Source: Manihot esculenta (lineage: Eukaryota > Streptophyta > Magnoliopsida > Malpighiales > Euphorbiaceae). Taken from it: a stretch of 64,000 nt of DNA. A program made the position numbers and the translations under genes. Numbering within the stretch: the first letter of the stretch is position 1; every line of letters starts with the position of its first letter. Shown here one piece after another: positions 36,201 to 47,057 of the stretch. The notes beneath the pieces are model-generated. The model saw only the letters and a program-made list of their open reading frames with translations. It made no database searches and was not told the origin of the DNA. The stretch covers positions 5,388,058 to 5,452,057 of the forward strand of contig NC_035168.2 in assembly GCF_001659605.2 (NCBI RefSeq), written 5' to 3'.

Positions 36201-38215
36201 ACCTACGAGCCTGAAGAGCTGAGATCATACCTCTAGGTGGACCCCTCCTGTCTCCTCTGAAGACAACCTCTGATCCATCCTGACCTCGGAACCTGACTAC
36301 CTTGTCCCTGCAGTCCAAGGTAGCACCATGGGTAGATAACCAGTCCATCCCTAGAATGACGTCAAAATCTGTCAAATCTAGAACCACTAGGTCGGCGGAC
36401 ATGCATCTCCCCTCAACAAAGACTGGACTACACTGACAGACTGACTCTGCCACTGATGGATCACACTTGGGTCCACTGACCCAGAGAGGACACTCTAACC
36501 CAGAGATCATCAACCCCAACCTCTGGACGGCTCTCGGAGCAATAAATGAATGAGATGCACCAGGGTCCATCAATGCATAAACATCCGAACAACCTATGAT
36601 GAGATTACCTGCCACCACGGTGTTGGATGCGTCTGCCTCCTGCTGTGTCATTGTGAAGATCCGTGTTGGGGCTGATGGACCTTCACCTCTGAAACCCGCT
36701 GAAGAAGAGGCTGCCCCTCTCCCTCTGCCTCTGCCACTGGCCTGAGTCATGGCTGGAGCTGCTGGTTGCGCTACACTGCCTGAAGCTGTCTGCTGGGACT
36801 GAGCCATCGGGGCTGCTCTTGGACAATCTCGAGCTAAATGCCCCTCCTGACCACATCTAAAACAAGCGTTCGTCCCAAAACGACATACTCCCTTGTGTGG
36901 CCTGCCACACCTTGCACAAACTGCATTATCCGCACCAGAGCTTGAGCCACTTCCAAATCCCAGACTGGACTTGACTTTGTTCCAGAACTTGTTCTTCTTA
37001 CCCTTGGGCTTACCCCATCTCTTACTGCCTGAAGCTGCTGCACTCAAGGTAGAGGGATCTAACCTTCCCCCACCCGGAGTTTTAGAACCCGAAGCTTGTG
37101 CCACGGTCTGCTTAACTGTCCCCTGAATGATGGCACTAGCCTCCATTCTCCTAGCCATGTCTACTATGGCGTGAAAACTCTCTCTATCTGCGGACTGTAC
37201 CAAGGAGGAATACCTGGGATGGAGCTTCATGATATACCTCCTCGACTTCTTCTGGTCTGTGCTAAGGTCTTGCCCAGCAAATGGCAGCAACTCCATAAAC
37301 CTGTCAGTATATTCGTCTACACTCATGTCATCAGTTTGCCTCAACTGCTCGAATTCTATCATCTTCAATTCCCTTGAACTATCAGGGAAAGCCCATCCTG
37401 CAAACTCGTTTGCAAACTCTTCCCAAGTCATGCTGTCCACTCTCGGGTTCACATAATTCTTGAACCACTCCCGTGCCTTTTTGCACTTAAGCGTGAACCC
37501 GGCCATTTGAATGGCTCTACTGTCATCAGCCCCTATCTCATCTGTAATTGCCTTGACCCGCTCCAAGTACACGAACGGATCATTACCGGTTTCAAACTGG
37601 GGAGCACCCAGCTTCATATAGTCGGTCATCTTGACCTTGCTCCCACTGGCTGAGCTAGATCTAGGAGGTTGAGCAACTGGGGCTGCTGGTTCTTCAGGTG
37701 GTGGAGGTGGTGCAACATTTTCTGAGGTAGGGTTTGCTGGATTTGGATAGTAGGGTGGAGGTGGATACATTGGGTACTGAGAGTACGGTGGGTAGTATGG
37801 TGGGTATGGCATCTGTGTGGGATAAGGGGTGAAACTAGGGTAATCCGATGTACCTCCCATCGAATACCCGGGATGTTGTGAGAAATGTGGGTAGTGAGGT
37901 GGCTGTACAAATCCCGAGGCCTGAGTGCCTCCTTGGGACTCTCCCATCCCTTCTTCTGACATACTGACTCCCAAACTGCCATCCCTCCTCTGTTCTACGT
38001 CCATATCATCCCCCATATCCTCTGACGCTCCTCCCTGAACTGTTCCTCTGACTGATCTGCTTCTACCCAGATCCAGAGACCTTCTAGGGTCTCTTGCTAC
38101 TCTGTCCCTGGGACCTGCTAGACATTGCCCTAGGCAATGCTGGAGGACGGGCGCTCATGCCCTCATCCTCAGGTGGTACTCCAGTCAATCTTGCTGATCG
38201 ACGAGTTCCTCTCAT
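33222..38215 (-). pseudogene. Element B gag-pol, broken by two frameshifts
   Basis: The same polyprotein as A, in three open pieces: an N-terminal piece from the MRGT start at 38215 that goes out of frame near 38110, a gag to RNase H piece (34948-38016), and an RNase H to chromodomain piece (33222-34988). The first break coincides with a net loss of bases around 38105-38112 relative to A. The second coincides with an extra C in a C-run near 34955. The integrase second aspartate is preceded by Leu (VLDRG) where A and C have Ser. Other catalytic residues ([20 protein letters not shown]) remain. It cannot make a full polyprotein. Confidence 0.93.
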
Positions 38216-38473
38216 CCTGTTTTCTGAAAAACAGTGCACATCACAAGCAACATTAGCATCATATGGTTCATGTGGGCACACATGAACCCGCATCACATAT
38301 ATCACATATCATAGCATATCATTAATGCACATGCATAAAGTCATGGCATTTCACATCATCATGCAAGACAGGACTCCACATCCTATTCTAGTGGACATGA
38401 TCTTTTCCTATTGTGCTTGACCTTCTATAAACTCTATGAGCCCGACACTTTAGGTCCGACCATATGAACCTAG

Positions 38474-38486
38474 GGCTCTGATACCA
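38474..38486 (-). other. Primer binding site of element B
   Basis: TGGTATCAGAGCC on the minus strand, three nt from the 5' LTR at 38490. Confidence 0.9.
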
Positions 38487-38489
38487 TTC

Positions 38490-40719
38490 TGTAACGACCC
38501 GAAAATCGGACCGCTACCGGCGCTAGGATCCGGGTCGACTTAAGGCCGCCGGGACCCGTAGCAAGCCTGACATAAAACCTGTGAACCTGTATAATCCCAT
38601 ACATGATCAACAACATGCATAAAAATTAAAACTTTTCCTTCTATGAACATCAACCAAACTCAACCTGTGCATAACATTAACGTAACATTGATCCCTCTGT
38701 GGGATCTCATCTGTACCCCCAATGGGCAACATAACATCTGTTGAGTTGGTATACATAAACATCATATAAATCTCTAAGATCATGTATAAAAGGGATACAA
38801 CAATCTATGGTCAAGCACATACTATCATCCATAAAATTTATTACATAACCATGCTGCGCTATTACATTGAAATTTGATCATGTCCATTGCTAGCTATTAC
38901 ATACACATGACTTCTTTACTCTATCCGGACTCCCGCACTATACTGTACCTGCAAGCCTGGGGGTAAAGGGAGAGGGGTGAGCTAAAAGCCCAGTGAGTAG
39001 AGCTATTAAAACACATTAACACTATGCTCTATGAAATGCATCATAACACAAACAATCCACATAAGGGTTGGGTGAACTTGTCACCAAATAGTCCAAGTTA
39101 ACTCTGTGCCAGGCCGTAGCATGGGGTCCTGGTCTTCCTGTCATACATACATTACTTACCGTTTTCCAGGGCCTCCTCTGGGCTCCTGGTCTTCGAGTCC
39201 CATAACCGTGCCTTACTCTGTGCCAGGCCTGTAGACTGGGGCCTGGTCTTTCTTACTCTGTGCCAGGCCGTAGCATTGGGTCCTGGTCTTCCTGTCTTGG
39301 ACTAATTGGGTCATCCAACATTCACCCACATCAACAACAATAGATGCAATGCAACATATTCGTGAAACTAATGCAATCATCCTATTGCATAATCATGATG
39401 CATGAAACATGTTAAAACATTTAATTTTAAAAGATTAAGTTTAGTCCTACTCACCTCTGGCTGACTCTGACAACACCGAAGCAGCTGAACTCACTGCTGG
39501 GGTCCTCGGTTCCTCGGGTCCGAACCTACACAGGTGGACTCAAGTGAGGGACCAAACATGCCTGAACATAACTCTAAAATATTCCCCAAAAATCCCCTAA
39601 AACATCCTGAAAATATCACATAGAGATATGCATGAAATGGCTGAACAGGGCACTTTCGGCGGCACCTTCGGCGGCCGAAAGTCCTGGATAGAGACGAAAC
39701 TCAGGTAGGTTCGGCGGCACCTTCGGTGGCCGAAAGTGCCAGACAGAGACGAAAGTCTCTTTTCGGGGGCAACTTCGGCAGCCGAAAGGCCTGCCTCCCC
39801 AGCCATGTTCGGCGGCCGAAAGTACCTTCGGCTGCCGAACCTGGTTTCTGCCAAAGGGCAGAAACTTGGCTCCCTTAGCACATTTCGCCTCCAAACCTTC
39901 CAAACATGCATATTTTTCAACCAAAGCATGCATACAAGTTCCTAGGGGCCTCAAAACATTAAATACCCCAACTACAACACTTCAAGCACACACAATCAAG
40001 CTACATTGTTCAAAAAGTCATCAAAAACCCATAGGTTCAACATATACCCTAACATGCATTCTACCCCTTAAAACTTCATAAAACTTGTTTAAATCATACA
40101 TTGAGCTTAAGATCGGCTCTTACCTCTTGAGGATCGAGAGTTGAGGAGATCTAAACTTGGAGATGGGAGAAGTTCCAACTTTTGGTCTCCAAGCTCCAAA
40201 ACTCGTTCTAAGCTCAAAGATCTTCAAAAACAAAGTTATAAACTTGTAAAGATCATGGGAAAAGGAAGGAAAAACTCAAGATTGGGGAAGGATAGCGGAA
40301 TGCTCACCTTGGCCGAAATGGGGAGAAAAAGCTCGCCCATTTTCGGCTAAGGGACCCTTTTATAGTGGCTGGCCAGACCACGTTCGGGGGCCGAATGTGC
40401 CTCCGCATCCATGAAATGTTCGGCGGCCGAACTTGACTTTCGGCAGCCGAACCTGGACTTCCCTCACTCATGCTTTCGGGGGCCTAACGTGCCTCCAAAA
40501 CGCATGCATGTTCGGCGGCCGAACTTGACTTTCGGCGGCCGAACCTGGGTTTTCCTCCAAGGACTTTTCATGCAAAAACTCATTTTCTTTCATACTTAAA
40601 ACATTAAAATACATGAAAACATTTTATAAAACATGTTCTTACCCTTCTAGAGATTTCCGACGTTCGTGATTCCACCGGACGGTAGGAATTCCGATACCGG
40701 AGTCTAGCCGGGTATTACA
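38490..40719 (-). repeat. Element B 5' LTR (uninterrupted)
   Basis: 2,230 bp. Features on the minus strand: TATA box 40357-40364, donor-like GTAAGA at 40123, acceptor-like site at 39526, donor-like GTGAGT at 39454, and the hairpin array at about 39105-39300. It shows the intact site into which D inserted in the other LTR (near 40250). Confidence 0.95.
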
Positions 40720-40724
40720 GTATC

Positions 40725-42160
40725 ATCATCATATCATACCATAGGAGGACTAGAGGATCATTCAATAGCCAATCCGCATCCACATCATATTATGCAATGC
40801 AACATATTCGTGAATACTAATGTAAACAACCTAAAATATATCATGGCATATATGATGCATGAACATGCTCCAAAAAGTTATATTTCATTTATTTAAAAAC
40901 TTAAGGTTCATTCCACTCACCTCTGGCTGAAGCTCTACAGACTCTGAAGCAGCTATCTCACTGCTGAGGTCCTCGGTTCCTCGGGTCCGAACCTACACAG
41001 GTGGACTCCAATGAGGGACCAATCATACATAAACATAACTCTAATAAACTCCCCAAAAACCCCCTAAAACATCATGAAAACATCACATAGAAATATGCAT
41101 GAAATGGCTGAACAGGGCACTTTCGGCGGCACCTTCTGCGGCCGAATGTCCTGGACAGATCCGAAAGTCGGGCACTTTCGGCGGCACCTTCGGCGGCCGA
41201 AAGTCCCAGACAGAGACGAAAGTCTCTTTTCGGGGGCAACTTCGGCAGCCGAATGCTGCCTCCACAAAGGGGGTTCGGCGGCCGAAAGTCACTTCGGCGG
41301 CCGAACCTGAGCTTCTCCCGAAGGGCAGAAACTCAGCTCCTCTATGCACATTTTGCCTCCCAAGCTCAAATCATGCAAAAGCTAGTTCTAAAACATGCAT
41401 ACACATCATACATCACACCTAGGGGTCTCAAACTAGCATATACCCCATCTACAACACTTCCAACAACACATAAACTCAACATATACCCTAACATGCATTT
41501 CTACCCATAGATCTTGCATAAAACTTAGTTAAAACACATAAGGAGCTTAAGATCGGCTCTTACCTCTTGAAGATCGAGAGAGAGACGACCTAAACTTGGA
41601 GATCCAAGAAAATGAGCTCCTGAGTTCCCAAAGCTCCAAAACTTGGTTTGAATGCTCAAAACTTGCAATGTGAGTTTAAAACTCAAGAAATATGGAAGAG
41701 ATTTGGAGGAAGAACACAAGATTTGCAAAGGGAAGGTTGGAAGCTCACTGTGGCCGAAAATGGGAGAAAGCTCACCCATTTCGGCTAAGTGCCCCTTTTA
41801 TAGGTGGCTGGCCAGGCCACGTTCGGGGGCCGAATGTGCCTCCGCATCCATGCAAATGTTCGGCGGCCGAACGTGAGTTTCGGCGGCCGAACCTGGACTT
41901 CCCCAACTCATGCTTTCGGGGGCCTAACGTGCCTCCAAAACGCATGCATGTTCGGCGGCCGAACTTGCCTTTCGGCGGCCGAACCTGGGTTTTCCTCCAA
42001 TGCTATTTTCATGTAAAAACTCATTTTCTTTCATACTTAAAACATTAAAATACATGAAAACATTTTATAAAACATGTTCTTACCCTTCTAGAGATTTCCG
42101 ACGTTCGAGATCCCACCGGACGGTAGGGATTCTGATACCGGAGTCTAGCCGGGTATTACA
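40725..42160 (-). repeat. Element A 5' LTR, U3-side segment
   Basis: The remaining 1,436 bp of A's right LTR, ending GGGTATTACA before the TAAAT duplication. It includes the minus-strand TATA box at 41795-41802 and dyad clusters at about 41117-41310 and 41821-41985. It shows the empty site for the C insertion (CCTAC, 40992-40996). Confidence 0.93.
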
Positions 42161-42165
42161 TAAAT

Positions 42166-43530
42166 TATGAGATAGCGTGTGAATTATTGAAGAAATGAAT
42201 GCGCAACGTCAAATTCATAGATTTCTTAATTAAAAATCCAACCGCAACGTATTAGCAATTGATAGACAAAGTTTAGAAGTATATCAGGCTGGATGACAAA
42301 GTCCAAGTATTAAGAGAGGACAAGAGGGCGAACTAAAAGTAAAGTTAAAAGCTTGAGAGGCGAGGACATGAAGGAGATCACAGGAGTTATCCCATCTCCT
42401 GAAGGAGGGATGATCAAAATAAGTACAAGAATTATACTCCGTTGAATGACTCACAGACTTGTATTTTAATATGGATCAGGAAAAATGATAAGAAAATCAA
42501 GTGGCCACCCAAGCTCAACCCCAAGAAAGCAAAGAAATGAGATAGGACCAAGTACTGTTGTTTCCACGAAGATCACGATCATACGATGGAAGAGTGTCGA
42601 TAACTAAAAGATGAGATCGAGAGGCTGATAAGGGATAACACTCTTTGGAAGTTTACCAAGAGGCACAGAAAAAAAAAAGAGACTTGAGCTCGAGGAAACA
42701 ACTCCCAAAGCTACCCCTGATAGAGAGCCTGTAGTGGTTATACATGTAATAACGGAAGAACCTAGGAATGATCTGAGAAAGTAAGCAGACTACAGATGTA
42801 ATGGTCGGTCAGGTAAGTTGGACAAGAACTAAAAAAGACCATTTAAAATCTCAAAGGACATTCGTCCATAAGTCTTATAAATTGGCCAAGCTGGATGGAT
42901 GAATGAATCCCCACCTTCAATATATTTGTAAACATAAGGAAATTGTATCGATAACAAGTTGACCAGATATTTTCATATATTGTGTTCTTCAGTGATAACG
43001 AATAATGGGATCACATTCCTTAAAAAGAGAAAAAGATTAAGGAGAGAAGAGGCCACAAGGCAAGTTCTGTCAGGCAAGGTCACAAGATGGGTACTGCCAG
43101 ACCATCCAGGCATTGGTCTCACTAAACAAAACCACGAGGAGGGTGGCCAGATCACAAGGCAGGTTTCGCTAAACCAAGTCCCAAGGTGAGTTCCGCCAAG
43201 TCCGGACATTGGTCCCACTAAACAAGGCCACAAGGCGGGTTTCGCTATATCACAATCTGGATGTTGGTCCCACTAATCAAGAGCGTCCATAAGAAGCCAC
43301 AAGGTGGGTCTTGCCAGGTATTAATCCCCATAACAAATTTTAAGGCATGCTTAAGTCCACAAGCGAGTATAAGCTAGGTCAAAAGGTCAGGTGTTGGTTC
43401 CACTAATCGAGGCTTTCATGCCAGACCACAAGCCAGGCTTCACCAGACTCAATTGCCGGGTGATGGCCCCATGTAAAACCTTTAAGGCATTTGAGGTCCA
43501 AGCCATAGAACGGGTGCTCTCGGACGAACA
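42166..43530 (+). mobile_element. Old Ty3/gypsy element, right part (gag end, pol mostly missing, degenerate repeats)
   Basis: Gag resumes after the A insertion (YEIACELLKK, then a stop). A zinc-finger-like CCFHEDHDHTMEEC segment follows (about 42557-42600) and ERLIRDN after it. Several stops show it is dead. Protease, reverse transcriptase and RNase H are absent: only about 170 nt separate the gag end from a short stretch (about 42960-43020, VITNNGITF) that may be an integrase remnant. 43050-43480 holds four or five degraded units with CACAAGGCGGGTTTCGCTA and ATTGGTCCCACTAA. The right boundary is approximate. Confidence 0.65.
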
Positions 43531-45557
43531 TTAGCCTCGAGATTAATTAAATCTACTTAATTAAATCCGTAATTATTTAGTTTAATCTGAAATAAGTAGT
43601 GAATTAGGTTACATAAGGTCCTCCTAAGAAATAATATAATCTAATTTAAATAAATCGAGCGTCTCGCGTTTGTTAGTTAGAATCAGATTATTCTAAATTT
43701 TAATGCTGCAATTGGATTAAATTTTAGGAGCGTCTCCTATGATTATCCAACAGCTAGACTTAGTTAACGAGCGTCTCTTAACTAGTTTAAAATTTAATGA
43801 AGAATTGGATATGTGAAACGTTTTTTATATCTATAATTGGTTTATCAATAATTAATTTTGAATTATTTTTATATCTGTGATCAACCAATATTGAAACTAA
43901 AATTATTCTTTTAACTGAATATGTCTCATCTTGATTATTTCTCTTAAATTTAATTGCTTATTTCTTTAAATTAGTTTTATTTATTTTTATTTCTCTACAT
44001 TCAAAACCTCTCCCATTTTTTTTTCATTCAATAAAATTAATTTACTTATCCATTTTGTAAGATTGACCATACTTACCATCATCGGAAGTTTTATTCTAAA
44101 TCGAAATTTATTTTTGATAGTTTCGACGCACATCACTTATTCCCTCGCATTGTCGATATCGTTTATGTAGCTATCAATGTCATCCCTCTACCTTCTTGTT
44201 TACTTTCTTTATTTTGTTATCTTTTCAGAGGAAAAGAGAGAGGGGTGAGTGGGGTGAGTTCCAATCCAATATCCAGATCCATCCATCGTCATCGAGTGTA
44301 GGTGACCCAACACAGCTAGAGATGTCTTTTGATGCTCGAGCAGCAATGAATAGCAATAGCAATAGCTAGAAGGAAAAGGGGACGAAAGCGCCAACTACTT
44401 TGAAGCTTGATTTTCAGCAATTCTGACTTCCGTTTACTAAGATTTTGACAATTCTCGACTCCTCTTCAATGGCCTTCCATTTTCCAACTAATTGCGACTT
44501 CGATCATTGCCTAGTATATTATAAGAGCTAAAATTATTATTCAACTATGTTTTCCTATTTTCTTCCATCACTTTTTTTTTTTGTAAAAATATATAATATA
44601 GATTTTTTTGTCTAAAATATATTGTGGATTCAAAATATATATATATATAACATATTACCATGATGATCTATTGAAATTTTCTTTTTGCTTTGCTGGGTAT
44701 TTTATTTTTTTAAAATAAGATAAAATTATTATTAAGTCTAAATCAAAGTAATATAAATAGGATTGATTTCCAGTATTTTCTTTGATTACCGATGTGGGAA
44801 TTAATTTCCACCGCCCTTCACCATGGGATGTGACATCTTCTATCTTCTAGTGGCCACTTTCTTACGGTTAAACATCAATGGAGGTGGAGAAAACTCACAA
44901 AAGTAAAAGAAAGAACAAAGTCAAGGAAAATAATTTCTACAAAGAAGAAAAAGTAAAGAAGCATCCAATGGTTGAAAATTGATATGCAATTTGTGACTTC
45001 TTTTTCTTCCAAATAGTCCTTTGCTTAAGTGATTTTAAATTCCCTAATTTTATGGTTGAATTCATAAATTTTGAATCTATTGATTTAGATTAAATTAAAT
45101 ACTTTATTTGAAAATTTTAAAAATATATATTTTTTTAAATTTCAATCAAATTTAAATAAATTTTAACACTTAAAATAATAATAGTAATAATTATATATGT
45201 TATTTGAAATTCATATTTAATCTAATAACTTTTTTATTAAACACTGTCCTCTATTTTAAATTTAAAATTTTTCTCAAAATTCATTTAGTAGCCAAATAAA
45301 TATTTAAATTTCAAATTCTGAATTTTAATTTCAATATTTGAAATTCAATTTTTAATTTGAATTTATGCAATTCACACATAACTTAAAAGCGGCTTCTTCT
45401 TCTTCTTATTATTATTCTAAAAAGAGTGAGTTGCTTCTTTTATGCTTTCCACATGGTTTGTGTTTCTTGAGAAGAGTTGAAATTTGCTTCATTCATCACT
45501 TTCCACATGGTTTTGGCGATGGATGGTCGTAGATGTAGCCTTTAAAGATGTTTTTTT
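43531..45557. other. AT-rich intergenic DNA
   Basis: No credible gene. The nonamer GAGCGTCTC occurs three times (43657, 43728, 43769), and a GATTGACCATACTTACCATC stretch near 44060 recalls non-coding retroelement DNA, so part may belong to the old gypsy copy or another one. 44230-44400 is less AT-rich but has no recognisable frame. A short AT microsatellite lies near 44636. Confidence 0.5.
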
Positions 45558-46569
45558 GCTTTTGTGCGGGCTCATTTTGGATGGCTATGCTAGATTTTCT
45601 CATCTCTGGTGATAGTTGCTCTTCAGTAGTTGAAGTCTAAGCGGACTTGCTTAACTCCACCTAAACCATAGAAGGCTGCATTTAAAAGCTTCTGTGCCGC
45701 CTCGTTTTGAGTGGGCATGCTAGATCTTCTCATCTCCGGTGATAGTTGCACTTCAGTGGTTGAAGTCTAAGCCAATAATTATTGACTTGCTTAACTCTAC
45801 TTAGGATTGTAAATGAATTAAACTGTTCCTAAACTATTTAAAATTCATTTCGATAAAAACTCAATCGGGTTCGATTCATTTTCTAAACGAGTCAAAATCG
45901 AACTCACTTTTTAGGCTCGTTTAATAAACGAATCGAGTTTGATCTTAGCAGTATTCAGCTCGTTTAGACTCGCGAGTTTGACTCATTTTCAAGTTTATGA
46001 ACAAGCTCGCGAGCTTACTCGTGAACAGGCTTGCGAACAAACTCGCAACATGAATCACACATTGAAAATTAAAAGAATATAGAGGATCGTGACTTCTCTA
46101 TAAAAGAACAACCTTTTTACATTTTTTTTATTAGTTTTTGATTTGAGAGGTTTCAATTAAATAAAAAAATTTAATTTAAAATTTTTTTAATAACCTTATA
46201 ATTTAAATTTTATTTTTAATTTAAGTTTATTTATAATTTAAATAAATTTAAATTATATTAAACTTGTTTATAATATAATCGAGTTTAAATTCGAATCTAA
46301 ATAAGTTTAAATTTAAACTTTTTGAGTGAAATTTGAATTGGTTCATTAATATGATAAACAAATTTATTATGGATCGAACTCAAACCGACCTCCAATTTAA
46401 TATTTATTTTATAAATCGAGTTTGAATTTATAAATAAAATTAGAGTTAAATTTGAGTTCAAACTCGAATTTTAAATTTATTTTTTAATCGAATATGAGTT
46501 TATTAAAAGTCAGTTTGGGTTAGTTCATTACCGCCTTCACTCTACTTAAACCATAGAAGGCTGCATTTA
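45558..46569 (+). repeat. Tandem duplication of a ~130-bp block, second copy split by a miniature element
   Basis: 45558-45687 (GCTTTTGTGCGGGCTC ... CATAGAAGGCTGCATTTA) is repeated from 45688. The second copy runs to ACTCTACTTA at 45803, is interrupted by 45804-46538, and resumes with AACCATAGAAGGCTGCATTTA. Confidence 0.75.
45804..46538. mobile_element. Probable hAT-like MITE, 735 bp
   Basis: Flanked by a perfect direct repeat ACTCTACTTA (45794-45803, 46539-46548); at least 8 bp of it would be the TSD. The ends are roughly inverted (TTGTAAATGAATTAAACTG on the left, complement of CAGTTTGGGTTAGTTCATTAC on the right). Internal GAGCTCGCGAGCT-like and TCGAGTTTGAA motifs recur. There is no coding capacity. 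Superfamily is a guess from TSD length. Confidence 0.6.
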
Positions 46570-46575
46570 TTTTTA

Positions 46576-47057
46576 AACCGCGAGGATAACCATCTCGAGA
46601 GATTTTATAGTCAATCATTCTGCCTTGATTGCTCGACCTTTGAAAGCCCAAAAGTTGTTTGAAGCTCTAGCCGTCGACCTTTCTAATGATTATTAGAGAT
46701 TGTCTCTCATGCATAGGGTTTGCCTTGGTCATTCCTGGAAGAACAACACTGATTTGTTTTTTGAATATTTTCAACTTGATCGGGCTATGTGGGAAGGTGA
46801 GAGACACAGACGGTGCGACAGTCTCTCATTTCCCTCACGAGCCCTAAGGTTTGGTTTATGGGCCTTGGAGTGTTTTCTAGGCTGCTTATCTTGCTGATCT
46901 CACTTAGAATATACCCATTTCAAAATTTTTATTTTTTTAATTAATTAATAAAATGTACATAAAATAAACAAACTGATCAATTATTTTTTTATAAACACAA
47001 TTAAATAAAAAATACCTACACAACAAAGACCTCTAATTCCTTTTCCTGATTTGGTAG
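46576..47057. other. Intergenic, no gene recognised
   Basis: A short + strand frame at 46700-46897 has no recognisable similarity. The last 140 bp form the 3' flank of the minus-strand gene that ends at 47058. Confidence 0.5.

Larger units (their letters stand above)
28524..40719 (-). mobile_element. Element B: frameshifted chromovirus inserted in A's 5' LTR, minus strand
   Basis: The ends are TGTAACGACCC and GGGTATTACA, with TSD GTATC (28519-28523 and 40720-40724); the uninterrupted site is seen in A's other LTR near 11390. Left (3') LTR 28524-33122 minus the D insertion is 2,230 bp; right (5') LTR 38490-40719 is 2,230 bp. I count 12 substitutions between them, ten of them transitions. The interior (33123-38489) has PBS and polypurine tract, but gag-pol is broken. 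B is clearly related to A but has its own LTR subfamily. Confidence 0.94.
10596..42160 (-). mobile_element. Element A: full-length chromovirus (Ty3/gypsy), minus strand, containing elements B, C and D
   Basis: The outermost LTRs begin TGTAACGACCC and end GGGTATTACA in window orientation. A 5-bp TSD TAAAT flanks the element (10591-10595, 42161-42165) and lies in the gag of an older gypsy copy, whose codons join correctly across it. Without nested insertions the element is about 9.85 kb: left (3') LTR 2,254 bp, interior 22360-27725, right (5') LTR 2,234 bp. I count eight substitutions plus one 20-bp indel between the LTRs. The coding region is intact, but both LTRs are split by later insertions: C in the 3' LTR, B in the 5' LTR. 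Confidence 0.93.

Noticed and set aside
43657..44060. Possible endogenous pararetrovirus sequence
   Set aside because: There is no movement protein, coat protein or reverse transcriptase motif. The only signals are short repeated words.
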